From the NCBI GenBank assembly GCA_902812465.1, contig CADDZE010000021.1, positions 1-62,048 on the forward strand: a stretch of 62,048 nt of DNA, written 5' to 3'. The DNA comes from Acidobacteriota bacterium. GTDB lineage: Bacteria > Acidobacteriota > Terriglobia > UBA7540. The translations under genes and the position numbers were made by a program. The stretch's first letter is position 1, and each line of letters starts with the position of its first letter. The notes under the pieces are model-generated. The model saw only the letters and a program-made list of their open reading frames with translations, was not told the origin of the DNA and made no database searches. Below, one piece after another: positions 37,466 through 46,778 of the stretch.

Positions 37466-38668
37466 TCAGCCGAAGAATCCCTTCAACCACCCTTTCCAAC
37501 CCCCGTCCTGCGATTCGTGCAACCGGCGCAGGCGATTGCCGCGCAGGACCAACCCTACCGCGGTGGCAAAGGCAGGATCGCTAAGCTGGTCTCCCATTGC
37601 TTCCAACCCGTGGGGTCTGCCGAGGCGGACGGGCTGGTGAAGGGTGCGCTCGGCCAGGGCAGCCAGGCCGCCCAGCTTGGCCCCTCCGCCCGTCAAGACG
37701 ATGCCCGCCGGAATCTGGTTTTCGTATCCGAAGCGCCCCAGTTCGGCTTGCAGCAGCTCCAGCAGCTCGGCCGCCCGCGGTTCGATGATCTCCTTCAGCA
37801 TGGTGTAATTGACGATGCGCGCCGGCCGTTCCCCCACGCTGGCCACCTCAAAGACCGGTACACTAGGATCCGCGGGATCGCACTCGCCCCAGGCAAATTT
37901 CATCTTTTCGGCTTCGGGAATGGGCGTGCGCAGTCCCACGGCGATGTCATTGGTGAAGTGCTCCCCGCCAACGGGAATGGACGCGGTCCGGCGCACGCTG
38001 CCTTCCGCGTAAATCACCAGCTCCGACGAGCCGCCGCCGATGTCGACGACGGCGACACCCAGTTCCTTCTCATCCGGAGTCACGCACGCCTCGGCGGACG
38101 CCATGCCCTCGAACACCGTCTCCAGCACCACGATGCCCGCGCGGTTGGCGGCAGTAACGATATTCTCATGTGCGGCGAGCGAGCCGGTAATCAAGTGCAC
38201 GTTTGCTTCCAGCCGCTTGCCCGTCATGCCCACCGGATTGCGAATGCCGTTCTGCGAATCCACCAGGTATTCCTGCCGCTCGGCATAGATCAGTTTCCGG
38301 TCGGGCGGCAGCGAGATGGCTTGCGCGGCCTGGAACACCTTCTGGACATCTTCGCGTTGTACCTCGCGGCCTTTGGGTCCCAGGGCGACGGCGCCGCGCG
38401 AATCAACGCCCTTGATCTGCGGGCCGCCTATGCCGACATAGGCTGAGTCGGCGGGTACCCCGGCGACGTCTTCAGCAGCCTCCACAGCTTTCTTGATCGA
38501 CAGCACTACCGAATCCAGGCTGACGATCAGCCCGCGGCGCCATCCCTTCGATTCCGCTGTTCCCACGCCGGCCACCTCGAGCTTGCCCTCCTCGTTCAGC
38601 TGGCAGATGAGCGCGCACGTCTTCGTGCTGCCCAAGTCGAGTCCGACGATGTACGAAGGCTTCGCCAT
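37466..38668 (-). CDS. ftsA: Cell division protein FtsA
   Basis: Actin-like ATPase that tethers FtsZ filaments to the membrane. The phosphate-1 motif GLDLGSTKT lies at the N-terminus, and the phosphate-2 (VVDIGGGSSEL) and adenosine (GIVLTGGGAKLGG) motifs are visible. The C-terminal amphipathic helix (GGWKGWLKGFFG) is the membrane-targeting sequence. The length of 400 aa is normal. Located between ftsQ and ftsZ in the standard order, 150 bp after ftsQ. Confidence 0.97.
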   Translation of the reverse strand: MAKPSYIVGLDLGSTKTCALICQLNEEGKLEVAGVGTAESKGWRRGLIVSLDSVVLSIKKAVEAAEDVAGVPADSAYVGIGGPQIKGVDSRGAVALGPKGREVQREDVQKVFQAAQAISLPPDRKLIYAERQEYLVDSQNGIRNPVGMTGKRLEANVHLITGSLAAHENIVTAANRAGIVVLETVFEGMASAEACVTPDEKELGVAVVDIGGGSSELVIYAEGSVRRTASIPVGGEHFTNDIAVGLRTPIPEAEKMKFAWGECDPADPSVPVFEVASVGERPARIVNYTMLKEIIEPRAAELLELLQAELGRFGYENQIPAGIVLTGGGAKLGGLAALAERTLHQPVRLGRPHGLEAMGDQLSDPAFATAVGLVLRGNRLRRLHESQDGGWKGWLKGFFG

Positions 38669-38818
38669 GGCGAAAGCAGAAGACAGAGTTCAGGAGTCCA
38701 AGTCAGAAGGCGAAAGATGCCCTGGTCACCTCGCTCCCCTTCCCGTCCCTGGGAGGAGGACGCCACTCCCACGGTCGGCCCAGCTGCTCTGCTAAGTCCT
38801 GCCGGCGGATGTCCTCCC

Positions 38819-39700
38819 TCATTTCTCCTGCGGATTTAGCACAACCTGGTCACGATACCGAAGGTCCACGGATTGCACCTTGCCCACGGCCTTGCGCATG
38901 TCGGGCAAGAGCGCCAGAAAGCTGTGCAGCCGTTCGGCGAAATCGCGGTGCCCAAAATGGGCGAGGATGGTTTCCGCATTGCGCACCAGAAGAGCCTTGA
39001 GGTCATCCGTATCGCTCAGGTCAACCTCCGAGATCTGCCATCCAGAGTCAGGCAACTCTTCTGACGTCTCCCGCAAGAACTCTTGATAAAGAGCCATGCG
39101 GGCCCGGCGCCCCTCCGTGCTGTCGGTGGTGCTCAATCCGGAAAGGACAGGAAAATTAAACGCCGCCGCAGCCGGTTTTTCGAGCACAACTCCCTCGCCA
39201 TCTACCAGGACGACGCGTCCATCGATGCTGGCAAAGGCGATCGGAACACGTTCGGTGATGTGAACCAGAAGGCCGTGGGGATAAGTGCGCGCCAGAGCCG
39301 CCGAACGAACCCAGGGCAGTGCTTCCAGCTGCTGCTGCCTCTCTTTGAGCGATAACGCAAAGAGGTTGGCGCTTGAAACGGCCGTGTGGCCCGCGGGTGC
39401 GGCTTGCAGAGCAGCGATGATCTCCTCGCTAGGCACGTAGCGATTGCCAGTCACGACGACATCGTGGGCGGCCAGGCTGAAACGGGGCGACGTCAGCAGG
39501 TAGGGCACCAGGCGAGCCACTCCCCATCCGAGCGGCGCAGCGATGCCAACCATCCAGCGTACAACGCGGAGAATACCCCGCAAGGACCGCAGTCTCCGCT
39601 GGCGCACCGCGATCGGTCGCCGTCGGCGGTGGTAGAGAAGCTCATCCTCAGTGAGCTCATCATCAAGCAGAACGTCATGCGTCTCGGGCATTGCCTTCAT
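38819..39700 (-). CDS. ftsQ: Cell division protein FtsQ/DivIB
   Basis: Bitopic divisome protein linking FtsA/FtsL/FtsB/FtsI. One transmembrane helix (GILRVVRWMVGIAAPLGWGV) follows a basic cytoplasmic segment, then a POTRA domain (HDVVVTGNRYVPSEEIIAAL) and a C-terminal beta domain ending RYRDQVVLNPQEK. The frame extends to an ATG at 39730, which would overlap the murC stop. The start at 39700 (MKAMPETHD) is preferred because it avoids the overlap, but its ribosome-binding site is weak. Confidence 0.9.
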   Translation of the reverse strand: MKAMPETHDVLLDDELTEDELLYHRRRRPIAVRQRRLRSLRGILRVVRWMVGIAAPLGWGVARLVPYLLTSPRFSLAAHDVVVTGNRYVPSEEIIAALQAAPAGHTAVSSANLFALSLKERQQQLEALPWVRSAALARTYPHGLLVHITERVPIAFASIDGRVVLVDGEGVVLEKPAAAAFNFPVLSGLSTTDSTEGRRARMALYQEFLRETSEELPDSGWQISEVDLSDTDDLKALLVRNAETILAHFGHRDFAERLHSFLALLPDMRKAVGKVQSVDLRYRDQVVLNPQEK

Positions 39701-39710
39701 GGAACCTAAT

Positions 39711-41129
39711 TCAGGCGGCGCCATCGGCACGCAGCTCGCTGCGCTTCAACGAACCTAGAGCGTCCGCCAGCGCTTCGGCAACTCGCCATACCGTTCCCGC
39801 GCCAACGGTCAGCACCAGGTCGCCCGGACGAGCCACCGCCAAGACATCCTGCACGGCAGCTTCCTCGGACAGGGCGTAGCGCGCGCGGTCAAAGCCCAGC
39901 TCATGCATGCGCTCAACGAGCCGCTGCGCGGTGACGCCAGGGATGGGCGCTTCGCTGGCCGGGTAAATGTCCAGCACCCACACCTGGTCACAGGGCGTGA
40001 AGGCGCGCGCGAAATCATCCATTAATATTTGGGTGCGGGTGTACCGATGCGGTTGAAACACCGCCAGGATGCGCTGTGGCCGGCGCGCCAGCGCAGCCTC
40101 CAGCGTGGCACGGATTTCAGTAGGATGGTGGCCGTAGTCATCCACCACCGTGATGCCATGACCTTCCGCCCTTACCTGGAAACGCCGGTCGGCACCGCGA
40201 AAGCGCTCCAACCCCTCACGAATTTGCGCTGCGGTGAGGTCCAGCTCGGCGCCAACGGCCACGGCGGCGAGCGCGTTCTGCACGTTATGTCGACCGGGAA
40301 CGTGAAGCGTAAACCGGCCCAGGAAAGCTCCGCGTAACCGGACGTCAAAGGCCGAGCCGTACGGCCCTAGCTCCACCCCTTCCGCTTTCACGTCGGCGCC
40401 CGCCTCGAGCCCGTAGGTGATGCTGCGCCGCCGCAGCCGCGGTATGAGCGGGCGCAGTTCACATCCACTCGCGACGGGGTCCGAACAAAGGATAACCGTG
40501 CCGTAGAAGGGGACCTTGTTCATGAAGGAGACGAACGCGGAGGCGATCTCCTCCAGGTTGCGGTAATGGTCGAGGTGCTCGCGGTCAATGTTGGTGACCA
40601 CGGCTATGGTCGGCGCCAAATGGAGAAATGAGCGGTCGCTCTCGTCGGCCTCAACCACCATCAGCTCGCCCTTGCCCAAACGGGCGCTCGAATCGAAGAC
40701 GTCCAGGCGGCCGCCAATCACCGCCGTCGGGTCCATGCCCGCCTGAGTCAGCATCACGGCAATCATCGACGTAACCGTGGTCTTGCCGTGTGCACCCGCT
40801 ACCGCCACGCTAAACTTCAGGCGCATCAGCTCCGCCAGCATCTCGGCGCGAGGTATGACCGGGATCTGGCGGCGCCCGGCTTCCACGACTTCGGGGTTGT
40901 CCGGTGGCACCGCGGACGACACTACCACCACTTGGGCGTCATCCACGTAGGCGGCGTCATGGCCGATCCAGATGCGGGCGCCCAGGCGCGCCAGCCGCGC
41001 GGTAACACTTGTTGCCTTTGTGTCGGAACCTGACACCGTAAACCCGAGGTTGATGAGCACCTCGGCGATACCGCTCATGCCGATGCCGCCAATGCCCACA
41101 AAGTGTACTTTGCGAATCTTTCCTAACAT
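39711..41129 (-). CDS. murC: UDP-N-acetylmuramate--L-alanine ligase
   Basis: Adds the first amino acid of the peptidoglycan stem. Nucleotide-binding [18 protein letters not shown] lies at the N-terminus, the ATP loop is [11 protein letters not shown], and [11 protein letters not shown] and [10 protein letters not shown] are typical. The start at 41129 ([10 protein letters not shown]) gives 472 aa. A longer frame starting at 41279 exists, but its first 50 residues are encoded by one of the 28-nt repeats (41216-41243) and have no counterpart in MurC. No murB or ddl separates it from ftsQ. Confidence 0.96.
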   Translation of the reverse strand: MLGKIRKVHFVGIGGIGMSGIAEVLINLGFTVSGSDTKATSVTARLARLGARIWIGHDAAYVDDAQVVVVSSAVPPDNPEVVEAGRRQIPVIPRAEMLAELMRLKFSVAVAGAHGKTTVTSMIAVMLTQAGMDPTAVIGGRLDVFDSSARLGKGELMVVEADESDRSFLHLAPTIAVVTNIDREHLDHYRNLEEIASAFVSFMNKVPFYGTVILCSDPVASGCELRPLIPRLRRRSITYGLEAGADVKAEGVELGPYGSAFDVRLRGAFLGRFTLHVPGRHNVQNALAAVAVGAELDLTAAQIREGLERFRGADRRFQVRAEGHGITVVDDYGHHPTEIRATLEAALARRPQRILAVFQPHRYTRTQILMDDFARAFTPCDQVWVLDIYPASEAPIPGVTAQRLVERMHELGFDRARYALSEEAAVQDVLAVARPGDLVLTVGAGTVWRVAEALADALGSLKRSELRADGAA

Positions 41130-41519
41130 TGCCTTCTCTTCGGGGTAGACTGCGCCTGCTCTTCCTGCGCCTTTAGCCTTGGAGTCCAGCCCCAAAACGC
41201 GAAGCCTCGTGCGTGTTTTCAATAACTTGGTGGCTTCGTTCCTGTAAATTCCGCCCCTTCGCGGCAGGTTTGCGGTCATTCCCCCGATTTGGCTCTAACT
41301 TGCTTTTTTTCTTCGCCTTCACGTGTTTTCAATAACTTAGCGGCTTCGTTCCTCAAATTTCGGCCTTCTGACTTAAGCTGGTCATTCGCCGTCCCCCAAT
41401 GCCGAGTCTCTCCACAGCCCGTCGCCCCGCTAATAGGTTTGACGGGCTGGCGGTTAGCCCTATTTTCAACAACTTGGTGGCTTCGTTCCTTCAAATTTCC
41501 TCCTTGCCTCGCCCTGTTC
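41130..41519. repeat. Three copies of a 28-nt repeat in the murG-murC intergenic region
   Basis: On the plus strand the core TTTTCAAYAACTTRGYGGCT plus TCGTTCCT occurs at 41216-41243, 41326-41353 and 41463-41490, spaced 110 and 137 bp apart. Copies differ at only four or five positions, and similarity extends a few bases to AAATTTC on one side. Read on the minus strand, two copies translate to NEATKLLKT or NEAAKLLKT, but in different frames relative to murC, so they are not part of it. The region holds no other gene. Confidence 0.85.
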
Positions 41520-42620
41520 CTAGCCCACGGCGGCCAATTCTTCGACCAAGTCTGCGATACGGGAGGCCGCGTCGGGGTGCGCTAATCGCTTCGAAGCCTG
41601 CTCCATCCGAGCTAGCAGGTCGGGCTGTGCCAGCAGGCGCCTGATCTCCCCGAGCAGGCGATCAGGCGCCAGCTTCGATTGTTCAATGACTACCGCCCCC
41701 CCGGCCTCTTCGAGCACGCGCGCATTCTCCCTCTGATGCTGGTCGGTGGCGGCGGGGAACGGAATCAGGATCGCCGCCTTTCCCGCGGCCGCGATCTCGG
41801 AGATTGTCGAGGCGCCGGCACGGGAAATTACCAAGTCGGCGCGAGCGAACACATCCGGCACATGGTCGACAAACGCCTTCACCTCGGCGGCTACCTCATG
41901 CTCCTGATAGGCCCTTTGGACCCACTCGAAGTCGCGTTCGCCGGTTTGATGAATCCATCGGAGATTCGGCGCTTCCTTCTTAAGCAGTGGCAAGGCGCGG
42001 ACCACGCATTCGTTAAGGGGCGCGGCGCCTTGGCTCCCTCCCAGGATGGCCACGGTGAAAGGCGACACGTGGCACTTCGGCGGAACCTGGTAGAATTCGC
42101 GGCGCACTGGATGCCCTGTCACGCGCGCTTTGCCACCGTAAAATTCGGCTGCCTGCTCGAAGCCGACCGCCGCCAGGCGGATGGCGGGAGCCAGGATGCG
42201 GTTGGTAAAACCGGGCACGGCGTTGAGTTCAATGAGCAACGTCGGAATGTTGATGACGGCTGCTTCGAACATGACTGGTCCGGCGAGGTATCCACCCAAG
42301 CCCACCACCACCCGGGGCCTGAAATCGGCCAGCACGCGCGCCGCCTCGATGCCGCTGCGCGGCAGAACCGCCAGGTTACGCACTCGCTCGATGCCGCTCT
42401 TTCCCTTAAGCCCGGCCGCGGCGACTACCCGTAGCTTGAACCCCGCCGCCGGAATCACGCGTGCCTCAAGGCCGCGCTGGGTTCCCAGGAATTCTATGTG
42501 GCAACCGTTCTCGCCATGATGGTGGCGCTCGAGTTCCTGGGCGACGGCCAACGCGGGAAAGACGTGTCCCCCCGTCCCACCTGCCGCCATGAGCACCCGT
42601 AACGGTTCCGTCGCGGCCAC
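41520..42620 (-). CDS. murG: UDP-GlcNAc:lipid I GlcNAc transferase MurG
   Basis: Membrane-associated glycosyltransferase that makes lipid II. Signature motifs GGTGGHVFPALAVAQEL, GLGGYLAGP, NAVPGFTNR, GGSQGAAPLNE and SRAGASTISEIAAAGKAAI are present. The frame runs on upstream to 43139, but that part is antisense-like shadow of ftsW. The start at GTG 42620 lies two bases after the ftsW TAG and gives 366 aa, the usual size. Tight coupling to ftsW is expected. Confidence 0.96.
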   Translation of the reverse strand: MAATEPLRVLMAAGGTGGHVFPALAVAQELERHHHGENGCHIEFLGTQRGLEARVIPAAGFKLRVVAAAGLKGKSGIERVRNLAVLPRSGIEAARVLADFRPRVVVGLGGYLAGPVMFEAAVINIPTLLIELNAVPGFTNRILAPAIRLAAVGFEQAAEFYGGKARVTGHPVRREFYQVPPKCHVSPFTVAILGGSQGAAPLNECVVRALPLLKKEAPNLRWIHQTGERDFEWVQRAYQEHEVAAEVKAFVDHVPDVFARADLVISRAGASTISEIAAAGKAAILIPFPAATDQHQRENARVLEEAGGAVVIEQSKLAPDRLLGEIRRLLAQPDLLARMEQASKRLAHPDAASRIADLVEELAAVG

Positions 42621-42622
42621 GG

Positions 42623-43726
42623 CTACCCCGCAAGCTGGCCGGCGCGCTGGGAGATGTTCAACAGAATCCCCACCGCGAGCAGGTTGATGACCAACGAAGA
42701 ACCCCCGTAGCTCACAAACGGCAGCGGAATACCCTTGGTCGGCAGAAGGCCCACCACCACGCTGATGTTGATGAGGGCCTGAGCTACCAACATAACCGTA
42801 AGTCCCGTGGCCAGTAAACGGCCAAATTCGTCGCGGCAGAGTGCGGCCGCACGCAGGCCGCGCCAAAGAATCACCGCGAACAGCGCCAGCACGGCTAGAG
42901 CGCCCACAAACCCCCATTCCTCGCTGATCACCGCGAAGATGAAGTCGGTCTGCGGCTCCGGCAGGTAGAACAGTTTCTGCTTGCCTTCCATGAGACCCAC
43001 ACCAAAGATTCCACCCACACCCACGGCGATGTAGGATTGAAGGATCTGGAATCCCTTGCCGAGTGGGTCGGCATAGGGATTGAGGAAGGTCAGCAGGCGG
43101 TCGCGCTGGTAGGGAACCCGCCAAATAAGGAGGTAGCAAGCCGGGATCGCCGCCAGGCCCAGGCCAGCAAAGTATTGCCAGCGAACGCCCGCCATGAGCA
43201 GCATCGTACTGGCGACCATCCCAATGGCCAGCGTGGTACCCAAGTCAGGCTCCTTCAAAATGAGCCCCAGGCTAACCCCCGACACCAGAGCGATCGGCAA
43301 GAGCGTGTGGGCCAGGTCATTGGGTGATTTCCGGCGCAGGTCCAAGAAGTAAGCTAGGAATAACACCAACACCAGCTTCGTCAGCTCTGAAGGCTGAAAA
43401 TTCATTGGGCCAAGGCGGAACCACCGGTGCACATGGTGGCTGCGGTCGGTGAAGAGCACCGCCGCAAGCAGGATCAGCTCGACGGCTAAGGCGGGGAAAA
43501 CGATCAGTGGACTGCACCAGCGCCGGTAGTCAAGGTTCGTAGCGGCCACCATCAGGCTTAGGCCGACCGCGGCCCACGCTAGTTGTCGGAGCAGGAAGTA
43601 GTAGCTGTGGCCGTAGCGCTCTGCCGCCATCACCGCCGAGGCGCTGTACACCATGAGCGCGCCAAACGAAACCAGAACGGCTACCGTACCGAAGAGTACC
43701 TTGTCGGACTGGAGTTTCCTGGCCAT
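42623..43726 (-). CDS. ftsW: Lipid II polymerase FtsW (SEDS family)
   Basis: Septal peptidoglycan glycosyltransferase with about ten transmembrane helices. The SEDS signatures are intact: LVLVLFLAYFLDLRRK region, KEPDLGTT, and the C-terminal GIPLPFVSYGGSSL. The frame extends to 44056, but the 110 extra residues are arginine/proline-rich and overlap the coding end of murD. ATG 43726 (MARKLQSDKVLFG) gives 367 aa, normal for FtsW. The partner transpeptidase FtsI is encoded upstream in the same cluster. Confidence 0.96.
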   Translation of the reverse strand: MARKLQSDKVLFGTVAVLVSFGALMVYSASAVMAAERYGHSYYFLLRQLAWAAVGLSLMVAATNLDYRRWCSPLIVFPALAVELILLAAVLFTDRSHHVHRWFRLGPMNFQPSELTKLVLVLFLAYFLDLRRKSPNDLAHTLLPIALVSGVSLGLILKEPDLGTTLAIGMVASTMLLMAGVRWQYFAGLGLAAIPACYLLIWRVPYQRDRLLTFLNPYADPLGKGFQILQSYIAVGVGGIFGVGLMEGKQKLFYLPEPQTDFIFAVISEEWGFVGALAVLALFAVILWRGLRAAALCRDEFGRLLATGLTVMLVAQALINISVVVGLLPTKGIPLPFVSYGGSSLVINLLAVGILLNISQRAGQLAG

Positions 43727-43808
43727 AGATCCTCGGTCCCTGTGACTCTTAAAGTCTTCGTTTTCTCGCCTGGGAGGAGGCGGCGACGCGGCCACCTCCC
43801 TTGGTCCT

Positions 43809-45485
43809 TCAAATTCCCGGCAATCGCCCCTGCCCTTCGCCTTTTCGACTCGAGGCCGCACCACGAGCCACGGCCTCTGGTTGCGGGCGCGACGCCGCAA
43901 CGCCGACCTCGTAGAGCATGGGATCGGTATCCGGAGGCTCGAGGGGCCGCAGGTCCAGTGAGGCAGGTTGGTCTTGCCAGCCCGCCCCCACCTCCAAGCT
44001 GAGTGCGAGCGGAGCGAACTCCTCGCCGCTGACTTCGAAAAGGTGAACGGGTTCAAGGCGGCGAAGCAGTCCGGGCTCAGGGATCCGCGCCGGGCCAGCG
44101 TCGGCCTGCGACTGAGCGGAGCTGGCCGTCTGAGCGGCAGCCAGCCGCTTCACGAGTTCCTTAAAGACGCGGCCTCGATGCTCGAAGTCCTGAAACTGGT
44201 CGAAGCTGGCGCAGGCCGGTGCCAACAGGATGGTGTCACCCGGTTTGGCCTGCTCGAAGGCGATGCGTACGGCCGTTTCCAGATCGCCGGCGCGAACCAG
44301 TTCCACCGCTCCACCCAGTTCTTCGGCAATGCGCTCGGCCGCCGAGCCGATCAGCAGCACCTCGCGCACCCGCCCCTTGAGCCAGGGCAGCAAGGGTGTG
44401 TAAGACGCCCCCTTGTCCTTGCCCCCGAGAATCAGGTGGACGCCACGCTCGAAGGCCGACAGCGCTTTCGCCGTGGCATCCACGCTGGTGGCCTTCGAAT
44501 CGTTATAGAAGTCGACCTGGTTAATCGAAGCGACGTACTCCAGCCGGTGCTCGACGCCGGCGAAGTTGCGGACCGCACGCCGTATGGCGTCAAAACTGGC
44601 TCCGCAGACACAGGCCGCGGCGGCCGCGGCCAGCACGTTTTCCAGGTTGAACTCTCCGCGCAGCCGAACATCGCGGAGGTCCATCAGTGCCGCTTCCAGG
44701 TTCTCGACGCGGTAGATGATCTTGCCGTTCGAGACCAGGACGCCATCTGGCAGGTTCTGCCTCCGGCTGAAATATACCTTGCGGGAAACAATGGCGGGCG
44801 CCAAACTCATCACCACTGGATCGTCCGCATTCAGCACCGCGTAGTCGCTGTGCGTCTGGCCGCGGAAGATGCCCGCCTTGGCCCGAGTGTAGGCTTCAAA
44901 GGAGGCATGACGGTCCAGGTGGTTCGGCGTAATGTTGAGGAGCACAGCGATGTGAACGCGGAAATTTTGCACGGCCTCCAGCTGAAAGCTACTCAGCTCG
45001 GCGACCGTCAAGGTGTCGGCGGAGCTCTCTTCAGCCAAGGAGATCAGCGGGACACCAATATTGCCGCCCACCAGAGTGTCAAAGCCTGAGGCTTCCAGCA
45101 TGCGCCCTAAGAGCATGGTTGTAGTGGTCTTGCCGTTGCTCCCGGTAATGCCGATCAGAGTGCCCTTGAGAAACCAGGATGCCGCCTCCACCTCAGGGAC
45201 CACCGGAATACCCCGCGCACGCGCCTGGCGCAATGGAGGAAGGTCCCACGGAACGCCGGGACTGACTACCACCAAGTCCTGGTTGAGGAAAGTCTCTTCG
45301 CGGTGGGTGCCCAACTCCAGCCCGATGTTCAGCGCAACCAGTTCGCGGATCTCCGGGTTAAAGTTCCACGGCGGACGGGAGTCGGTCACGGTGACGGCCG
45401 CGCCCTGACGGCGCAGAAAGATGGCCGCCGCACGGCCGCTCCGGGCCAGGCCCACGACGAGGATGCGCTTACCGCGAACGTCCAC
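43809..45485 (-). CDS. murD: UDP-N-acetylmuramoyl-L-alanine--D-glutamate ligase with C-terminal tail
   Basis: Adds D-glutamate to UDP-MurNAc-L-alanine. GLARSGRAAA at the N-terminus, the ATP loop GSNGKTTTT (K119) and the DYNDSKATSVDATAKAL-type region (as FYNDSKATSVDA) are present, and the ligase core ends around FEHRGRVFKELVKRL at residue 450. An unusual tail of about 108 residues follows (451-558). It is rich in Pro, Ala and Glu with repeats of EP and includes HLFEVSGEEFAPLALSLEV. MurD proteins are normally about 450 aa. The tail ends 82 bp before ftsW. Confidence 0.93.
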   Translation of the reverse strand: MDVRGKRILVVGLARSGRAAAIFLRRQGAAVTVTDSRPPWNFNPEIRELVALNIGLELGTHREETFLNQDLVVVSPGVPWDLPPLRQARARGIPVVPEVEAASWFLKGTLIGITGSNGKTTTTMLLGRMLEASGFDTLVGGNIGVPLISLAEESSADTLTVAELSSFQLEAVQNFRVHIAVLLNITPNHLDRHASFEAYTRAKAGIFRGQTHSDYAVLNADDPVVMSLAPAIVSRKVYFSRRQNLPDGVLVSNGKIIYRVENLEAALMDLRDVRLRGEFNLENVLAAAAAACVCGASFDAIRRAVRNFAGVEHRLEYVASINQVDFYNDSKATSVDATAKALSAFERGVHLILGGKDKGASYTPLLPWLKGRVREVLLIGSAAERIAEELGGAVELVRAGDLETAVRIAFEQAKPGDTILLAPACASFDQFQDFEHRGRVFKELVKRLAAAQTASSAQSQADAGPARIPEPGLLRRLEPVHLFEVSGEEFAPLALSLEVGAGWQDQPASLDLRPLEPPDTDPMLYEVGVAASRPQPEAVARGAASSRKGEGQGRLPGI

Positions 45486-45599
45486 TTTAACCTCGGCAAG
45501 GCGGAACCAAAGAAGGGGAAGACCCTGGCACCGCTTCTAACCCTACTGGCATGAGTTTACCCAGCATCGCCCCGCTTTGGCCCTTTGGTTCCTTACTTC

Positions 45600-46730
45600 T
45601 CACCTAAGCTTCAGCGTCGTTAGGGCGAAGAGCGCGAAAACCAGCGCTGCAATCCAAAATCGTGCAATGATTTTCGATTCTCTCCAGCCCAGTAGCTCGA
45701 AGTGATGGTGCAGCGGAGCCATGCGAAAAATGCGCTTGCCCCGCGTCTTATACGACACTACTTGCAAGATCACGGATAAGGCCTCCACTACAAAGATGCC
45801 GCCAATGAAGGGTAGCAGCAATTCCTGCTTGATCACGACGGCCACGGCGGCTATCGCGCCACCCAGAGCCAGCGAGCCGACGTCACCCATAAAGATCTCT
45901 GCCGGGTAGGCGTTGTACCAGAGAAAGCCGAGGCTCGAACCCACCATGGCGCCGCAGAAGATGGTCAGCTCGCCCACGCGCGGCTGATGCTCGAGCTCAA
46001 GGTAGTTCGAAAGCACGGCATGACCCGCCACATAGGTGAGCACCGTCAGGGCCGAGGCGGCAATGATGACGCAGCCGATGGCAAGCCCATCCAGCCCGTC
46101 GGTAAGGTTAACAGCGTTTGACGAGCCCATCAGAACGAGCATGACAAAGGCCAGGAAGGGGGAATAAGCCAGCGGGTAAGTCCACCGATGGTGGAGCAAG
46201 CATGGGATCAGAAAGTCCGGGTGAATGCGCTTGAAGAAAGGAAACGTGAGATCCGTCGAGTAGTAACCCGTAGCGGCGAGCAGCATCAAGGCTACGCCGA
46301 AGAGGAAACTGACCAACATCTGCAGCAGCAGCTTGGTGCGTCCGGTCATGCCCAAATTTCGACGCCGGCGGACCTTCTGATAATCATCTTGAAACCCGAT
46401 GGCCGCGAAGGCCAGCGTGACCCCCAGGATGAGCCAAACAAAGACGTTACTCAGGTCAGCCCACAGCAGCGTTGGCAGCACGATGCAAAGCACGATTAAC
46501 ACCCCGCCCATGGTGGGGGTACCGGCCTTCGCCTGGTGCGAGGCAGGACCCTCCTCGCGGATGTACTGCCGGATCTGAAACTCCGTTAGCTTACGGATCA
46601 GCCAGGGACCGAGAAGCAGCGAAAGCAGCAGGGCCGTGAGGCTAGCGTAGGCGGTGCGGAAGGTAATGTAGCGAAAAAGGTTGAGAAGGTGAAACGACGT
46701 GTGAAATCGGAGGTAGAGGTAGTAAAACAT
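45600..46730 (-). CDS. mraY: Phospho-MurNAc-pentapeptide transferase MraY
   Basis: Integral membrane enzyme that transfers phospho-MurNAc-pentapeptide to undecaprenyl phosphate to form lipid I. About ten hydrophobic helices. Catalytic motifs are present: [32 protein letters not shown] and the C-terminal [13 protein letters not shown]. The start [29 protein letters not shown] is typical. A GAAGGA abuts the ATG with almost no spacer, so translation may depend on coupling to murF 48 bp upstream. Confidence 0.97.
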   Translation of the reverse strand: MFYYLYLRFHTSFHLLNLFRYITFRTAYASLTALLLSLLLGPWLIRKLTEFQIRQYIREEGPASHQAKAGTPTMGGVLIVLCIVLPTLLWADLSNVFVWLILGVTLAFAAIGFQDDYQKVRRRRNLGMTGRTKLLLQMLVSFLFGVALMLLAATGYYSTDLTFPFFKRIHPDFLIPCLLHHRWTYPLAYSPFLAFVMLVLMGSSNAVNLTDGLDGLAIGCVIIAASALTVLTYVAGHAVLSNYLELEHQPRVGELTIFCGAMVGSSLGFLWYNAYPAEIFMGDVGSLALGGAIAAVAVVIKQELLLPFIGGIFVVEALSVILQVVSYKTRGKRIFRMAPLHHHFELLGWRESKIIARFWIAALVFALFALTTLKLR

Positions 46731-46778
46731 TCCTTCGTCAGTGGTGGCCGGCCATCACAGCCTCACGACAGGCCTTTC

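Noticed and set aside
41276-41494. 72-aa frame containing NEAAKLLKTREGEEKKQ between murG and murC
   Set aside because: It is built from copies of the 28-nt repeat and has no ribosome-binding site; better explained as repeat DNA.
42623-43139. 173-residue N-terminal extension of murG
   Set aside because: It overlaps ftsW out of frame and is not MurG-like; GTG 42620 gives the normal protein.
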